In this document: one piece after another, positions 10,861 to 20,685 of the stretch
Position numbering within the stretch: position 1 is the first letter of the stretch
Layout: each line of letters starts with the position of its first letter
Origin: Seminavis robusta
Lineage: Eukaryota > Bacillariophyta > Bacillariophyceae > Naviculales > Naviculaceae
NCBI GenBank assembly: GCA_903772945.1
Contig: CAICTM010000297.1
Coordinates: forward strand, 1-64,000
DNA length: 64,000 nucleotides
Direction: 5' to 3'
Made by a program: the position numbers and the translations under genes
The notes under the pieces: generated by a model
Told to the model about the DNA's origin: nothing
Database searches by the model: none
What the model saw: the letters and a program-made list of their open reading frames with translations, nothing else

Positions 10861-13659
10861 ATGTCATCACCCGATCTGCTCCCGTTTCTAGCCGGAGCTG
10901 CTGAAGACAAGCCCTTTCAATACGCTCCCCACCCAGCTAATAATAATGCAAGCGAGACTGGGAAATCGCAAAAAACGGCAAAGCGAAGCAACACTTCCTC
11001 GTCCAAAGGTCAAAGTACAAGTCGAAACCACCAACATACAGCTCATTCCAATTCCAACAACAACAACAAGTTGCCACGGCAACCCGAACGAGCCACCAGT
11101 ACGGATCAACCTCTACGAGCCCCCAACCGCGCCATGGAGCCAGCGCGGGATCGTATCCCCTCGGTCGACGCGTCTCTGGTACAACAACGAGAACAAGTCA
11201 TGGCGCAGACTGTATTTGCCAACAACAAGGATGATTCCAGTAATATTGCTGCGGATCAACGGTTAAAGGATGACTTGCGCAGAGAACAAGAGGAACAAGC
11301 TCAGTTGTACGCCGCCAAGAAGAAGAATCCACGACCGTCCGGCAGTCGAAGAAGTCGGTCTACTACTAGCGGCTCCTCCTACCGGTCTGATATTGGTAAC
11401 CGTACTGCCCAAAAAAGGAACAACAACAAAAGCGACAATTCCCAGAAAGTTGACGGTGATGAACGACAATTAATGGCAGACAATTCGGCCAACTCTACTT
11501 TGAAACGACGGGAAAAGGTCATGCGGCAGACTGTGTTTGCCAGCACTACCAACAACGATGATGTTGATGATGATAACGATGATATTAATATTAGCACAAC
11601 CGAAGTGGAAGTGGACATGAAAGCATCTCTGCGAAGAGAACAACAAGAACAGGCCGAACTGTATGCGGCCAAGGCAGCGTCCCACCAACGAGAAATTTTT
11701 CACGATGAACCCAGCGAAAAAGACGATGACGACCGCACGCCTCCGCCTCCTCCACACCCCCAACGACAATCACGGACCAGTCTGCTGGTCATTGAACCGG
11801 GAGCCTACGAAGGATCTCCGGGACTAGGGTTTCGAAGAACACCATCGGATTGGAAACAGGAATTTCGGAGTCGACCTGTGGAATCGAGGACATTGCCATC
11901 CTACAATCATCGTCGCACCGTTTCGCAAGGAGAGGATAACTTACCATCGCAACCCTCCAGTAGTGCTCGTCGTACCGTGCGCGATGACGAATTGGTACAA
12001 GCACAACCGGTCGAACAAGGAGATCATGATGACGACGAAGAACGTGGTCGAACCTTATCCATTGCCACACCGGCCGCACCAGCCGAGCAATATAAACAAG
12101 AACGAAAACGTCGACGACTCGTCTGGTCGGTGGGAGTGCTGGTGATTGTAGGCATCATCATATTTGTTGCGCTGGCCGTGGGGCTCATTGTGCGATCGCA
12201 GCAACGACAAAAATCACAATCAATATCGTATAAGCAGAAAGATACCTCCGAGACACTGGCACCAACACTGCCCATCGTGGAAGGGATCCCCCAATGGACA
12301 CTGGACACAATCCAAAGCAACTCTAGTTCTCCACAAGCAAGGGCATACCAGTGGCTACTGAATGATCCCAACCTGGATGCGTTCCCAGAAACTCGTCTCC
12401 TGCAGAGGTACGCCTTGGCAACTCTGTTCCATGCAACACAAGGGCCAACCTTGTGGACAAACAAGTCACATTGGCTGGATTACAAGATGGCAGAATGCAA
12501 TTGGTTTCACACAACACCCATCCATGATGCTGAAGAAGGCCTGTCAACTCCCATACTAAACCACTGCAACCACAAAGGAGACTACACGAGACTGAACCTT
12601 GCCGGCAACAACCTAAATGGCACTGTCCCTGCTGAAATTGGACTCATGACATCACTGGTGGAGATCCATTTGGAAGACAACCAAATCTGGGGCAGTCTTC
12701 CCACCCAGATTGGTCTTCTATCCAAACTGGACATTCTTTCCATCCAAAACAACACCATGGAACATTCACTGCCTACTGAGTTAGGACAGCTGTCTTTGCT
12801 GAGTCAGCTACATTTGTTTGATAATGAATTTCAAGGAGAAGTACCCTCAGAAGTTGGCCTACTGACCTATCTGACTCAACTTCACCTGCAACGCACTCAA
12901 ATTGGTGGACAACTTCCAACAGAACTGGGAAACTTGGTTCGTCTGGGGGAGTTCTGGACCTGGAACACAAACTTTACTGGTACACTACCTTCCCAGATGG
13001 GTCAAATGGTCAGCTTGTCGTCCCTCGCAATGCACAATGGAGAGTTGCAAGGGACCATCCCTACAGAGTTTGGTCTGCTGACCAATATGGACTTGATGCA
13101 GATTGATGGCCACTTCTTATCAGGAAGTATTCCAACAGAGTTTGGCCAGCTGCAGAAGGTGAGACTGCTCACATTTGGATCCAACAGCCTTAGCTCAACC
13201 ATCCCCACAGAGCTAGGTCTGTTGTCCAAAGCTTTGGGGGTGTTGAGATTCTTTCAAAACGAATTGACAGGAAGTGTTCCAGCAGAACTTGGTCAACTGT
13301 CAGTTCTGCAAAGATTGGAACTGGATGGAAACAAATTGACCAAATCTATTCCCGCCCAGTTGGGTAGATTGGAGTACCTGGTCCAGTTGTTCCTGGCTAA
13401 CAACCAATTTACAGGCTTCCTCCCCAGGGAGATAGGAACCTTGCCTTACTTGAAAGAAATCACTCTCCAATACAACCCCAAGCTGAGTGGGTCAATACCT
13501 GCAGCATGGGAAGAGCTGGGTAGTGGATCTTTGGAGGAGCTCTTCTTGACTGGAGTTGATATCACTGGGACTATTCCCTCTGGGTTATGCAGTCTGGAGC
13601 GAATTGCTATTGACTGTGATGACAACATCTGTGGCTGCGATTGTGGAAGTTGTATATGA
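10861..13659 (+). CDS. Large type II membrane LRR protein with duplicated cytoplasmic motif
   Basis: Single exon, 932 residues from the ATG at 10861; the frame stays open further upstream but only from a GTG. Residues 1-415 are a low-complexity, charged cytoplasmic tail with two copies of a motif pair (VMAQTVFA then LRREQEEQAQLYAAK, about 105-155; VMRQTVFA then LRREQQEQAELYAAK, about 214-275). One membrane segment follows (VGVLVIVGIIIFVALAVGLI, about 423-445). Then comes the pre-LRR cap (RAYQWLLNDPN, RYALATLFHATQGPTLW, ECNWF) and about 15 plant-type LRRs (GxIPTELGxLxxLxxLxLxxN). The C-terminus is cysteine-rich (CDDNICGCDCGSC), as in LRR C-caps. There is no kinase. Its 3' half is duplicated in inverted orientation at 17151-18560. 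Confidence 0.9.
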   Translation: MSSPDLLPFLAGAAEDKPFQYAPHPANNNASETGKSQKTAKRSNTSSSKGQSTSRNHQHTAHSNSNNNNKLPRQPERATSTDQPLRAPNRAMEPARDRIPSVDASLVQQREQVMAQTVFANNKDDSSNIAADQRLKDDLRREQEEQAQLYAAKKKNPRPSGSRRSRSTTSGSSYRSDIGNRTAQKRNNNKSDNSQKVDGDERQLMADNSANSTLKRREKVMRQTVFASTTNNDDVDDDNDDINISTTEVEVDMKASLRREQQEQAELYAAKAASHQREIFHDEPSEKDDDDRTPPPPPHPQRQSRTSLLVIEPGAYEGSPGLGFRRTPSDWKQEFRSRPVESRTLPSYNHRRTVSQGEDNLPSQPSSSARRTVRDDELVQAQPVEQGDHDDDEERGRTLSIATPAAPAEQYKQERKRRRLVWSVGVLVIVGIIIFVALAVGLIVRSQQRQKSQSISYKQKDTSETLAPTLPIVEGIPQWTLDTIQSNSSSPQARAYQWLLNDPNLDAFPETRLLQRYALATLFHATQGPTLWTNKSHWLDYKMAECNWFHTTPIHDAEEGLSTPILNHCNHKGDYTRLNLAGNNLNGTVPAEIGLMTSLVEIHLEDNQIWGSLPTQIGLLSKLDILSIQNNTMEHSLPTELGQLSLLSQLHLFDNEFQGEVPSEVGLLTYLTQLHLQRTQIGGQLPTELGNLVRLGEFWTWNTNFTGTLPSQMGQMVSLSSLAMHNGELQGTIPTEFGLLTNMDLMQIDGHFLSGSIPTEFGQLQKVRLLTFGSNSLSSTIPTELGLLSKALGVLRFFQNELTGSVPAELGQLSVLQRLELDGNKLTKSIPAQLGRLEYLVQLFLANNQFTGFLPREIGTLPYLKEITLQYNPKLSGSIPAAWEELGSGSLEELFLTGVDITGTIPSGLCSLERIAIDCDDNICGCDCGSCI

Positions 13660-13974
13660 GGTTTCTAGAGTCCAAGGGTACAATCTGTGAGAGCTTCCAA
13701 GCTAGCTACCGGTAGACCTACATTATGCCGGAACAACCAACAATGGCTTGTTTGAGGCCGTAGTTTGCGTGCTCCTATGAGCCCACCGAGGGTGCATGGC
13801 TGGCTGGCTGGCTGGACAAACTGGTAGTAGGTGATAAGTGGAATTTATAAGTTAGAACCTGCAAGTTAAGGGTGATGACATGCGGGTTGTTTTAATGTAG
13901 CTTGAGCAAGGGGGCAGTGGATGACCATCCTGAAGACAGTGGTTCCCGGCATTTGAATGATCATGGCCTCGCCT
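13660..13974. other. Intergenic spacer inside the inverted duplication
   Basis: 315 bp between the LRR stop and the stop of the tiny minus-strand gene. It contains a ggctggctggctgg microsatellite (13798-13812). Parts are recognisable, reversed, in 16350-17150. No gene. Confidence 0.6.
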
Positions 13975-14361
13975 TTAGGAGGCTAGGGTATTGTTCTTAA
14001 CCCAGTGGATCGCTAAGATTGCAAATATAATAAAGACGGCAAAGAAGGCTGTAGCAATGATGTACTTTGCTTTGCTTTTGCAGGGATGTTCAACCTCTTC
14101 TTCTTTCAACACTGCCTCCTCATCCACCGACTGGAGCTTGCGAACTTGCAACATGCTGGGACGGAAACTGGGGTCTGTGTGTAATCAACAGCCAGGGAAA
14201 TCTGAGTGAGAATGAAAACCACAGTGGAACAAGATCATACCCCAAAGCAGGGAAGACTTACCATCCTCGAGACAGCATGTGAGGCTACAGTTTGAGCTGT
14301 CCGTATCATATTTGGAGGGCTTGGAGTTCATAGTGATGCTTGTTTTCTGCTTTGAGCTCAT
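13975..14361 (-). CDS. Tiny single-pass membrane protein, two exons (copy A)
   Basis: Model: exon 1 is 14361 down to 14262 (100 nt), exon 2 is 14174 down to 13975 (200 nt), giving 99 residues. The intron has GTAAG at 14261 and CAG before 14174. The protein has a Ser/Thr/Lys-rich start (MSSKQKTSITMNSKPSK), a cysteine pair, the conserved DPSFRPSMLQV and LQSVDEEAVLKEEE motifs, one membrane segment (YIIATAFFAVFIIFAILAI) and a C-terminal NNTLAS. The call rests on a second copy at 15962-16349, with the same exon 1 length, splice sites, reading frame and stop context. Such conservation in both copies argues for coding. Function unknown; no family recognised. It is tail-to-tail with the LRR gene. Confidence 0.68.
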
Positions 14362-14951
14362 GGTGATGCTTGTTTTCTGAAAGAGCTTGCTGCAAGTGAT
14401 CAGGTATACCACAAAGGAGTGAAATGAGTGAATTTACGAGCCTGAAGGGCAGCTGCAGAAAAGGGGTTTGGATCCCTGTTGCCAACTGTTCTGTTCCGGT
14501 TGGCAGTTGGCATTGCTCCGCACGAACACAATGGTCAAATGCATGTACCGGTAGTGCTCCAATAAATTATCTAAATCTTCGATTCTACGTCAGTAGCTCT
14601 ACTAGCTAGCGGTAGCCAGCCCGTGTACTACGTGTAGATAAGAAGAGATCGTGAGGCAAGGAAAGCGTACCGGTACAATGTGACCGAACCAGGTTCTAGC
14701 TAGCAAAAGGAATTGATTTATCAGGGCTGGTCCTAACCACATTCATGTGGTTCGTACGTTCGCACAGGAAACACATTTATTTTCGCGTATGTGTTTTCAT
14801 TCTTAACCATTCGCAGATACGTCATTCGCGAATAAGCCCAACTCTCCCGAACTCTCAGCAGGGTTAGGGTGAAGGCCATTTCCACACGAATGCGGCACTG
14901 ACTGGCTTAGAAGTTGAAATTGTCATAGAGCGGGATCAATTTGTCGGTACC

Positions 14952-15042
14952 CTCGCTAGAGTTGGGGATAGTGCGAGATAATGAGTTCTGATTTTCGAAA
15001 CTCGCTAGAGTTGGGGATAGTGCGAGATAATGAGTTCTGATT
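14952..15042. repeat. Direct repeat, two copies with period 49
   Basis: A unit beginning ctcgctagagttggggata occurs at 14952 and again at 15001 with no mismatch over about 42 bases. It lies inside the candidate foldback element. Confidence 0.85.
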
Positions 15043-15056
15043 GGTCCTACGCGAAT

Positions 15057-15140
15057 TCCAAATCCACACGTTCGGCGAACCGCAGCTCCACTTTTTTACT
15101 ATAAACATTTTCTGCGGTTCGCCGAACGTGTGGATTTGGA
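15057..15140. repeat. Perfect 29-bp inverted repeat (stem-loop)
   Basis: 15057-15085 (starting tccaaatccacacgttcggc) is exactly complementary to 15112-15140, with a 26-nt AT-rich loop. It forms the core of the foldback element. Confidence 0.9.
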
Positions 15141-15961
15141 GGAAATTGAGCCGTTATTTCGATTTCGCGAACGAACGGACGTCATTTAAGCTGGATAGGA
15201 CCAGTCCTCAGTGATGTCCAACATCTCGATTTCAGATAATTATCAAAGACACTTTCTGCTGTCCTACATCCCAGCATCTACCGGTACACCAATGTGGGGC
15301 TGGGGCTTGGGGCTGCTTTAAACTCTACTTTCAGAACTTATGTGAATGTCGTATTTATCGCAGATTTCAGGTGTTCGCCTATGTAATCATTACCCACTTT
15401 CCGATGAATCTTGGTCACATCATAGTATACCCGAGTACTCCGAGCAACGGAACATATAAATAAAGAATGTCACAGATCTCGGCTGCAAACGAGAGCTTAA
15501 TTAATAATTCTTGTCCCGGTAAGCCGTCCCTTTCCCGGTCATCGGAGTCATAGCTTTTTTATTCTTAGCACTGATCTCAACATCTCAACATTTAGACAGT
15601 CCCAGATAGATAGAAGAACCAGTGAAGCTCTAAACCTGACACGAGCCTTCAGCTGATCTTTATATGGTTTGTAAGCCGCTTGTTTTGCTTACCTGGACCC
15701 AGGTAGAAACAGTACCGTGCTGCTGACACCCCAAGATTCTCGTTCTTCTTGTTGGTTTTCGCAACTTGAACTCCGGAGCCATCGTTACCATCTTCTACCC
15801 CGGATAGGAGTGTGGCAGATAGTCGGCAACAGTGCACGTTTCCCTCCTGATGATGAGTGAAGCTGCTCCTCCAGCTTCCGCTCTTTTCCCCCACTCTTTA
15901 TTCACTCCTTTTTTGGCATACCTGATCACGTCCTGCAGATTCCGAGAAAAAAAACATCACC

Positions 15962-16349
15962 ATGACATCAAAGCAGAAAACAAGCATCACCATGACCTCA
16001 AAGCCCTTCAAGGATGATATGGACAGCTCGAACAACAGCCACACTGAATGTCTCGACGATGGTACGTCTTCGCTGCCGTTGGGTGGTATCTTGTTCCGCT
16101 GCGGCTTTCATTCTCACTCCCCTGGCTGTGGGAATATAAACAGACCCCAGCTTCCGCCCAAGCATGTTGCAAGTTCACAGGCTCCAGTCAGTGGATGAGG
16201 AGGCAGTGTTAAAAGAAGAAGAGGCAGAGGTCGAACATCCCTGCAAAAGTAAAGTGAAGTACGTCGTCGGTGCTGCATTCTTTGTGGTCGTTATCATATT
16301 TGCAGTCTTCATGATCAGCAGGGTGAAGAACAGTACCCTAGCCTCCTAA
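15962..16349 (+). CDS. Tiny single-pass membrane protein, two exons (copy B)
   Basis: Model: 15962-16061 joined to 16144-16349, 101 residues. The donor is GTACG at 16062 and the acceptor is AACAG ending at 16143. The protein keeps the paralog's plan: MTSKQKTSITMTSKP start, DPSFRPSMLQV, LQSVDEEAVLKEEEAEVEHP, a membrane segment (VVGAAFFVVVIIFAVFMI) and a C-terminal NSTLAS. Relative to copy A it has a short in-frame insertion (EAE). In-frame indels and the conserved exon-1 length support a maintained gene. It is the mirror-image partner of 13975-14361. Function unknown; the acidic region next to the membrane and the conserved C-terminus suggest a protein-binding tail, by inference. Confidence 0.68.
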
Positions 16350-17150
16350 AGGGGAGGCCGTGCTCATTCATATGCTGGGAACTGTGGTTGGCACCAATTC
16401 TGGCAACTGGCAACTGTGGTTGGCACCAATTCTGGCGACACAGCTAACTGTGCGGAAATTGCAGTATGGTCACCTGCCACCCCGTCGTCAAGTTACCATT
16501 ATGATATCGGGCAGGTCATCCCTCAGTTGTCGGCTTCTATCTCGCATGAACCAAATCAGGGCACCTGAAAGCCCGATAAAGCAACTTGCAGCTAATTGCT
16601 TATAACAATCTACTTATCCCCTTCTATGGCCAGCCAGCTAGCCACGCACACATCAGTTGACTCATAGGAGGCAGCATGCAATCCGCGGTGCAGGAGAGTT
16701 CGGCCGATTCCGCGTGGAGTTTTGCTCCCTCCTCATAGCGCCAGTCATGTCAGCTTGTGGCCTGCGTTTGCCGTGCTCTCGTTGCAAAAATAGTATCGTA
16801 CAAATAAGCTAGTAGGGCAGTTGTCGTAAACAGGAAGTCTGCCTACTAGTGGTGCTCTCCTAGCTAGCTAGCGAAGTGCCGCAGGCGAGGAGAAACGCAG
16901 AGGTTCTTAGGATCAGAGGTGGAAAACTCCCAGAGGTTTCTGTTGTAGGTCGTGCTGCCGTCAACGCTCTCGTCAAACACCAGTGGGGCGGCTGTGCTCA
17001 GTTGGTTCCAACCGTTCTCCAGCCAGAGAAAACGTATACCAGGCCCGACACTGGCGTCCCAACGAAGCCATTGTTGGTTGTTCCGGCATAATGTCGGTCT
17101 ACCAGTAGCTAGGAAGGTCTCCATGGTAATATCCTCGGTCTCTAGATGCC
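16350..17150. other. Intergenic spacer with decayed duplicate sequence
   Basis: It holds the diverged, expanded counterpart of 13660-13974. A 25-bp unit (aactgtggttggcaccaatt and five more bases) is directly repeated at 16380 and 16412. tagctagctagc occurs at about 16861-16872. No gene seen. Confidence 0.6.
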
Positions 17151-19342
17151 TCATATACAACTTCCACATTCGCAGCCACAAATGTTGTCATCACAGTCAA
17201 TAGCAAGTCGATCCAGAATGCATAACCCAGAGGGAATAGTCCCAGTGATATCAACTCCAGTCAAGAAGAGCTTCTCAAAGATCCACTACCCAGCTCTTCC
17301 CATGCTGCAGGTATTGACCCACTAAGCTTGGGGTTGTATTGGAGAGTGATTTCTTTCAAGTAAGGCAAGGTTCCTATCTCCCTGGGGAGGAAGCCTGTAA
17401 ATTGGTTGTTAGCCAGGAACAACTGACCAGGTACTCCAATCTACCCAACTGGGCGGGAATAGATTTGGTCAATTTGTTTCCATCCAGTTCCAATCTTTGC
17501 AGAACTGACAGTTGACCAAGTTCTGCTGGAACACTTCCTGTCAATTCGTTTTGAAAGAATCTCAACACCCCCAAAGCTTTGGACAACAGACCTAGCTCTG
17601 TGGGGATGGTTGAGCTAAGGCTGTTGGATCCAAATGTGAGCAGCCTCACCTTCTTCAGCTGGCCAAACTCTGTTGGAATACTTCCTGATAAGAAGTGGCC
17701 ATCAATCTGCATCAAGTCCATATTGGTCAGCTGACCAAACTCTGTAGGGATGGTCCCTCGCAGCTCTCCATTGTGCATGGCAAGAGACGACAAGCTGACC
17801 ATTTGACCCATATGGGAAGGTAGTGTACCAGAAAAGTTTGTGTTCCAGGTCCAGAACTCCTCCAGACGAACCAAGTTTCCCAGTTCTGTTGGAAGTTGTC
17901 CACCAATTTGAGTGCGTTGCAGGTGAAGTTGAGTCAGATAGGTCAGTAGGCCAACTTCTGAGGGTACTTCTCCTTGAAATTCATTATCAAACAAATGTAG
18001 CTGACTCAGCAAAGACAGCTGTCCTAACTCAGTAGGCAGTGACTGTGTCATGGTGTTGTTTTGGATGGAAAGAATGCCCAGTTTGGATAGACGGCCAATC
18101 TGGGAGGGAAGACTTCCCCAGATTTGGTTGTCTTCCAAATGGATCTCCACCAGTGATGTCAGTAGACCAATTTCAGCAGGGACAGTGCCGTTTAGGTTGT
18201 TGCCAGCAAGGTTCAATCTCGTGTAGTCTCCTTTGTGGTCGCAGGGGTTGAGTACGGGAGTTGACACGCCTTCTTCATCATCATGGATGGGTGTTTGCGT
18301 GAAACCAATGGCATTCTGCCACCTTGTAATCCAGCCAATGAGAATTGTTTGTCCACAAGGTTGGCCCTTGTGTTGCATAGTACAAAGTTGTCAAGGCATA
18401 CCTCTGCTGGAGACGGGCTTCTGGAAGTGTTTCCAGGTTGGGATCGTCAAGAAGCCACCTATGTGCTAGCGCTTGTGCTGACGCAGTGTCATTCAAAATT
18501 GTCCATTTTGTTGCTGCTGGCAGGAAGTTCCAGGTACTACCGGTGGGAGATTGAGGGGGGTGGTGACGGGGAGACGGTGCATGGTTGCCATTGGACGTGA
18601 CGGTTGTTGTCTGAGATTGTTGTTTTGCCACTACATAAGCAATCATAGCAACGATAAGTAAGAACAGAACACCACCGAATACCAAAGCTGCGACGAAGAT
18701 TCTTTCCACCAACGTTTTCCTGTTTCATTCAGCGTCTTCAGCGAGCGTACGTCTCCTTTGCGGGTCCACCTCGATGGCTTGTGGCAGGTCTCTGGCACTC
18801 GAGACTAGCCGGGCGTTCACCAAGCCGCCAGTGTCTTCATGCGCAATTGTTGAGTTGCCTGCGTATTGTTGACATTGTGTTTCGTCAACATGATCTAGAG
18901 GAAAATTTACCACCTCCTGGATTACAACAATATCTGGCTCGGTCGTGCTGGTAGTGGTACCGAGTTGTTCTGTGTCGCCTCGGCTGGTTAGCATTGTTGG
19001 AGGCGTGGTATGTTGTCGACGCGAGAGTCCTGCTTTGCGCGAAATGGCAACAGGTTGCACGGTGCTGTTGGTTGTGTCGTTTTGAGCCCTTACACTTTTT
19101 CTAGAGAGCCCGGCTTTTGTCGCGATTCGACCACTTGCCGGTTCGCTTTGTTGGGGCGACGTTTGCCACATGGGAAGAAAGGGATGGGCACCATGTTGGG
19201 TACCCCATTTTCGTTTCCGCTCCTTCTCGCCCCAATTCTTTCCAGAAGACTTGGCTCCTGTCCTACTTGGAACAGCATTGTTGGTCGCAACCTGAGCTGG
19301 AGGTGGTGGTTGGATTGTCTTGTTCTTCCTGGATAGCCCCAT
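17151..19342 (-). pseudogene. Broken type II LRR gene (inverted duplicate)
   Basis: Reading from 19342, an ATG opens a 205-residue cytoplasmic tail with three GLSRK/GLSRR-type motifs. It is unlike the tail of the other copy and ends at an in-frame TGA (18725-18727). The same frame continues straight into a membrane segment (VAALVFGGVLFLLIVAMIAYVV) and the cap (LAHRWLLDDPN, RYALTTLYYATQGPTLW, ECHWF). Compared with 10861-13659, one extra base near 18294 shifts the frame, and one base is missing near 17427 and another near 17275. The region ends at a TGA (17151-17153) at the same place as in the intact gene. Four lesions make a functional full-length product unlikely. The 5' part is from a different family member, so the locus is a chimera. 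Confidence 0.85.
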
Positions 19343-19439
19343 GATCTGAATTGGCGTTTTGGCTGATGGCCAGCGAATACAGAGAAGGTACCGCTAGCCA
19401 CTACTTGATTGCTTTATCAGGTCTTCGTCTTGTCAAGCA
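19343..19439. other. Short spacer
   Basis: About 100 bp between the ATG of the broken LRR gene and the receptor remnant. Nothing distinctive. Confidence 0.5.
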
Positions 19440-20060
19440 AATGTCCAAGCAATAGCTGACCCAGCAGCTCTTGGAGCGGTCCAGTCTGGGATTTCCCGCT
19501 GTCTAATACGTAGTACTGTACCGTGCCAATCGCAAATCGCAAGTTGCAAGCTCATTTTTCTAGTTTCACATTTCCCTTTTTGCCAAAATAGATCTTTGAA
19601 AATGTGTACAAGATACGCTGTACCACAGATCCCCGATGAACTGGCACCAGTTTTCAACAGCGTCTGATAGAGTTCGGGATTCGGGACCCGTAAAGAGCCC
19701 GGGTGCCTGACAGGCCGCAATACCAAAGGCAATGGCGGCGTCGTAATTCATCGCTTGCCAGAGATTGTAATCGGGAGTAGTCCACAATACGGTAGATCTT
19801 GCCACAGTTCCGTTTCGTAAAATGCGTCGCTGTATTCGTCCCGCAGCGTAGAATTGTCATTGGCAAACTCGGCGTCTGAAAACCGTGGATGATCTTCGAC
19901 GTGCAGTGTGATTTGTCCCATCCCATGGAACGCATGCGCCCATTTGAGTTCGACGGGCATTTTACTGCGTAGAGTAGTTGGCCGGTATGATTCTGGAGAA
20001 TGCTGGGCAAACACGCGCGAACTCGAGGGTACACTATACCAATGCAGCGGAAGGTCTCAT
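19440..20060 (-). pseudogene. Remnant of a receptor ligand-binding (ANF/class C type) domain
   Basis: Successive minus-strand frames give WAHAFHGM and EYSDAFYETELWQDLPY (about 19800-19960), then DYNLWQAMNYDAAIAFGIAA and GLFTGPE (about 19680-19790), then in a third frame ELYQTLLKTGASSSGI (about 19610-19670). Order and spacing resemble the late part of extracellular ligand-binding regions of class C receptors, where YDA.AAxGxAAC is followed by an FxGASG-like motif. At least two frame changes and no long frame indicate a degraded fragment. The family call is from memory of motif pattern only. Confidence 0.42.
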
Positions 20061-20685
20061 CGCCTTGAGTAACGTCACTGGAAAGCGCAACATTCCCCAT
20101 CTACGGACAGAACTACTGGCTTGTGGAGTATCTCTTGAACGGCTAGCTAGACACAAAGGAGATGAAGACCAAAATTTCAAAGCTGAAATAATTATTGAAA
20201 GAGCTAGCTAGAGAGTGCACATCTACAGGAGCAACATGGAGAGGAGCGACGAGAAGAGTTCAGTGTGCTATCCATGGCAACACGAACGGGGAAACCTACG
20301 GGAGAAAAATAAAATGATATAGCTCCGGCGTAGCCCGAAGGCGGCATCAAACACAGGATCAGCTGGCGACAACAGATCGGTAGACGGTGGATTGTAGCCG
20401 TCCCGTAGCACAGCATCTACTAGCTGCGGTATTAGGAGCTAGCTTTCTACCCAGCCTCGGGGGCTGAATGTCAATCGCACCTGCTGTACTCCTTGCGTTA
20501 GGCGATGGCCGTGCCTAAGAAAATGTTGGGATGATGTTGTAGTGTGCTCTGTTTTACAACTCTGGGCTCTACCCCCTTTGGACAGTCGGACAGTCAGTGT
20601 GAGTCCGGCTCTATATTACAGTCATCTATCCTAATCGAACCCAATCAAATCAAATTTTGAATCCGACCGCTTTATGGCAACTAAC
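20061..20685. other. Intergenic region, no gene seen
   Basis: It contains gctagctaga-type words at about 20140-20150 and 20201-20212, and AT-rich DNA close to the HECT stop codon. No supported frame. Confidence 0.55.

Larger units (their letters stand above)
12300..14412 (+). repeat. Left arm of a large inverted duplication
   Basis: The segment holds the cap and LRR part of the preceding gene, its 3' flank and a tiny minus-strand gene. It matches the reverse complement of about 15925-18560 in the same order. The LRR part has long identical runs; for example 12790-12940 and the reverse complement of about 17890-18040 differ at very few positions. The match extends past the stop codon: 13716-13755 contains the same cattatgccggaacaacc string found reversed at about 17080-17097. 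Divergence increases towards 12300. Confidence 0.88.
14724..15207. mobile_element. Candidate non-autonomous foldback/MITE-like element
   Basis: Terminal inverted repeats GGGCTGGTCCTA (14724-14735) and its near-complement TAGGACCAGTCC (15196-15207) are flanked on both sides by TCA (14721-14723 and 15208-15210), a likely 3-bp target-site duplication. The 484-bp body has no coding capacity. It contains a perfect 29-bp stem (15057-15085 and 15112-15140) with a 26-nt loop, and two copies of a 42-bp direct repeat with period 49 (from 14952 and from 15001). A 3-bp duplication with short TIRs fits PIF/Harbinger-type MITEs, but the family assignment is inference. Confidence 0.6.
14362..15961. other. 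Spacer between the two tiny genes (centre of the inverted duplication)
   Basis: This is the shared 5' side of two divergently arranged copies. It contains the tail of the homology (to about 14412 and from about 15925), a 484-bp foldback element (14724-15207) and otherwise unremarkable AT-rich DNA. I see no gene in 15211-15900. Confidence 0.6.
15925..18560 (-). repeat. Right arm of the large inverted duplication
   Basis: Mirror image of about 12300-14412: a tiny plus-strand membrane-protein gene, then a diverged spacer, then a broken LRR gene on the minus strand. The spacer is longer here (16350-17150) than in the left arm (315 bp). Similarity to the left arm is strongest over the LRRs and fades beyond about 18450. 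Confidence 0.88.
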
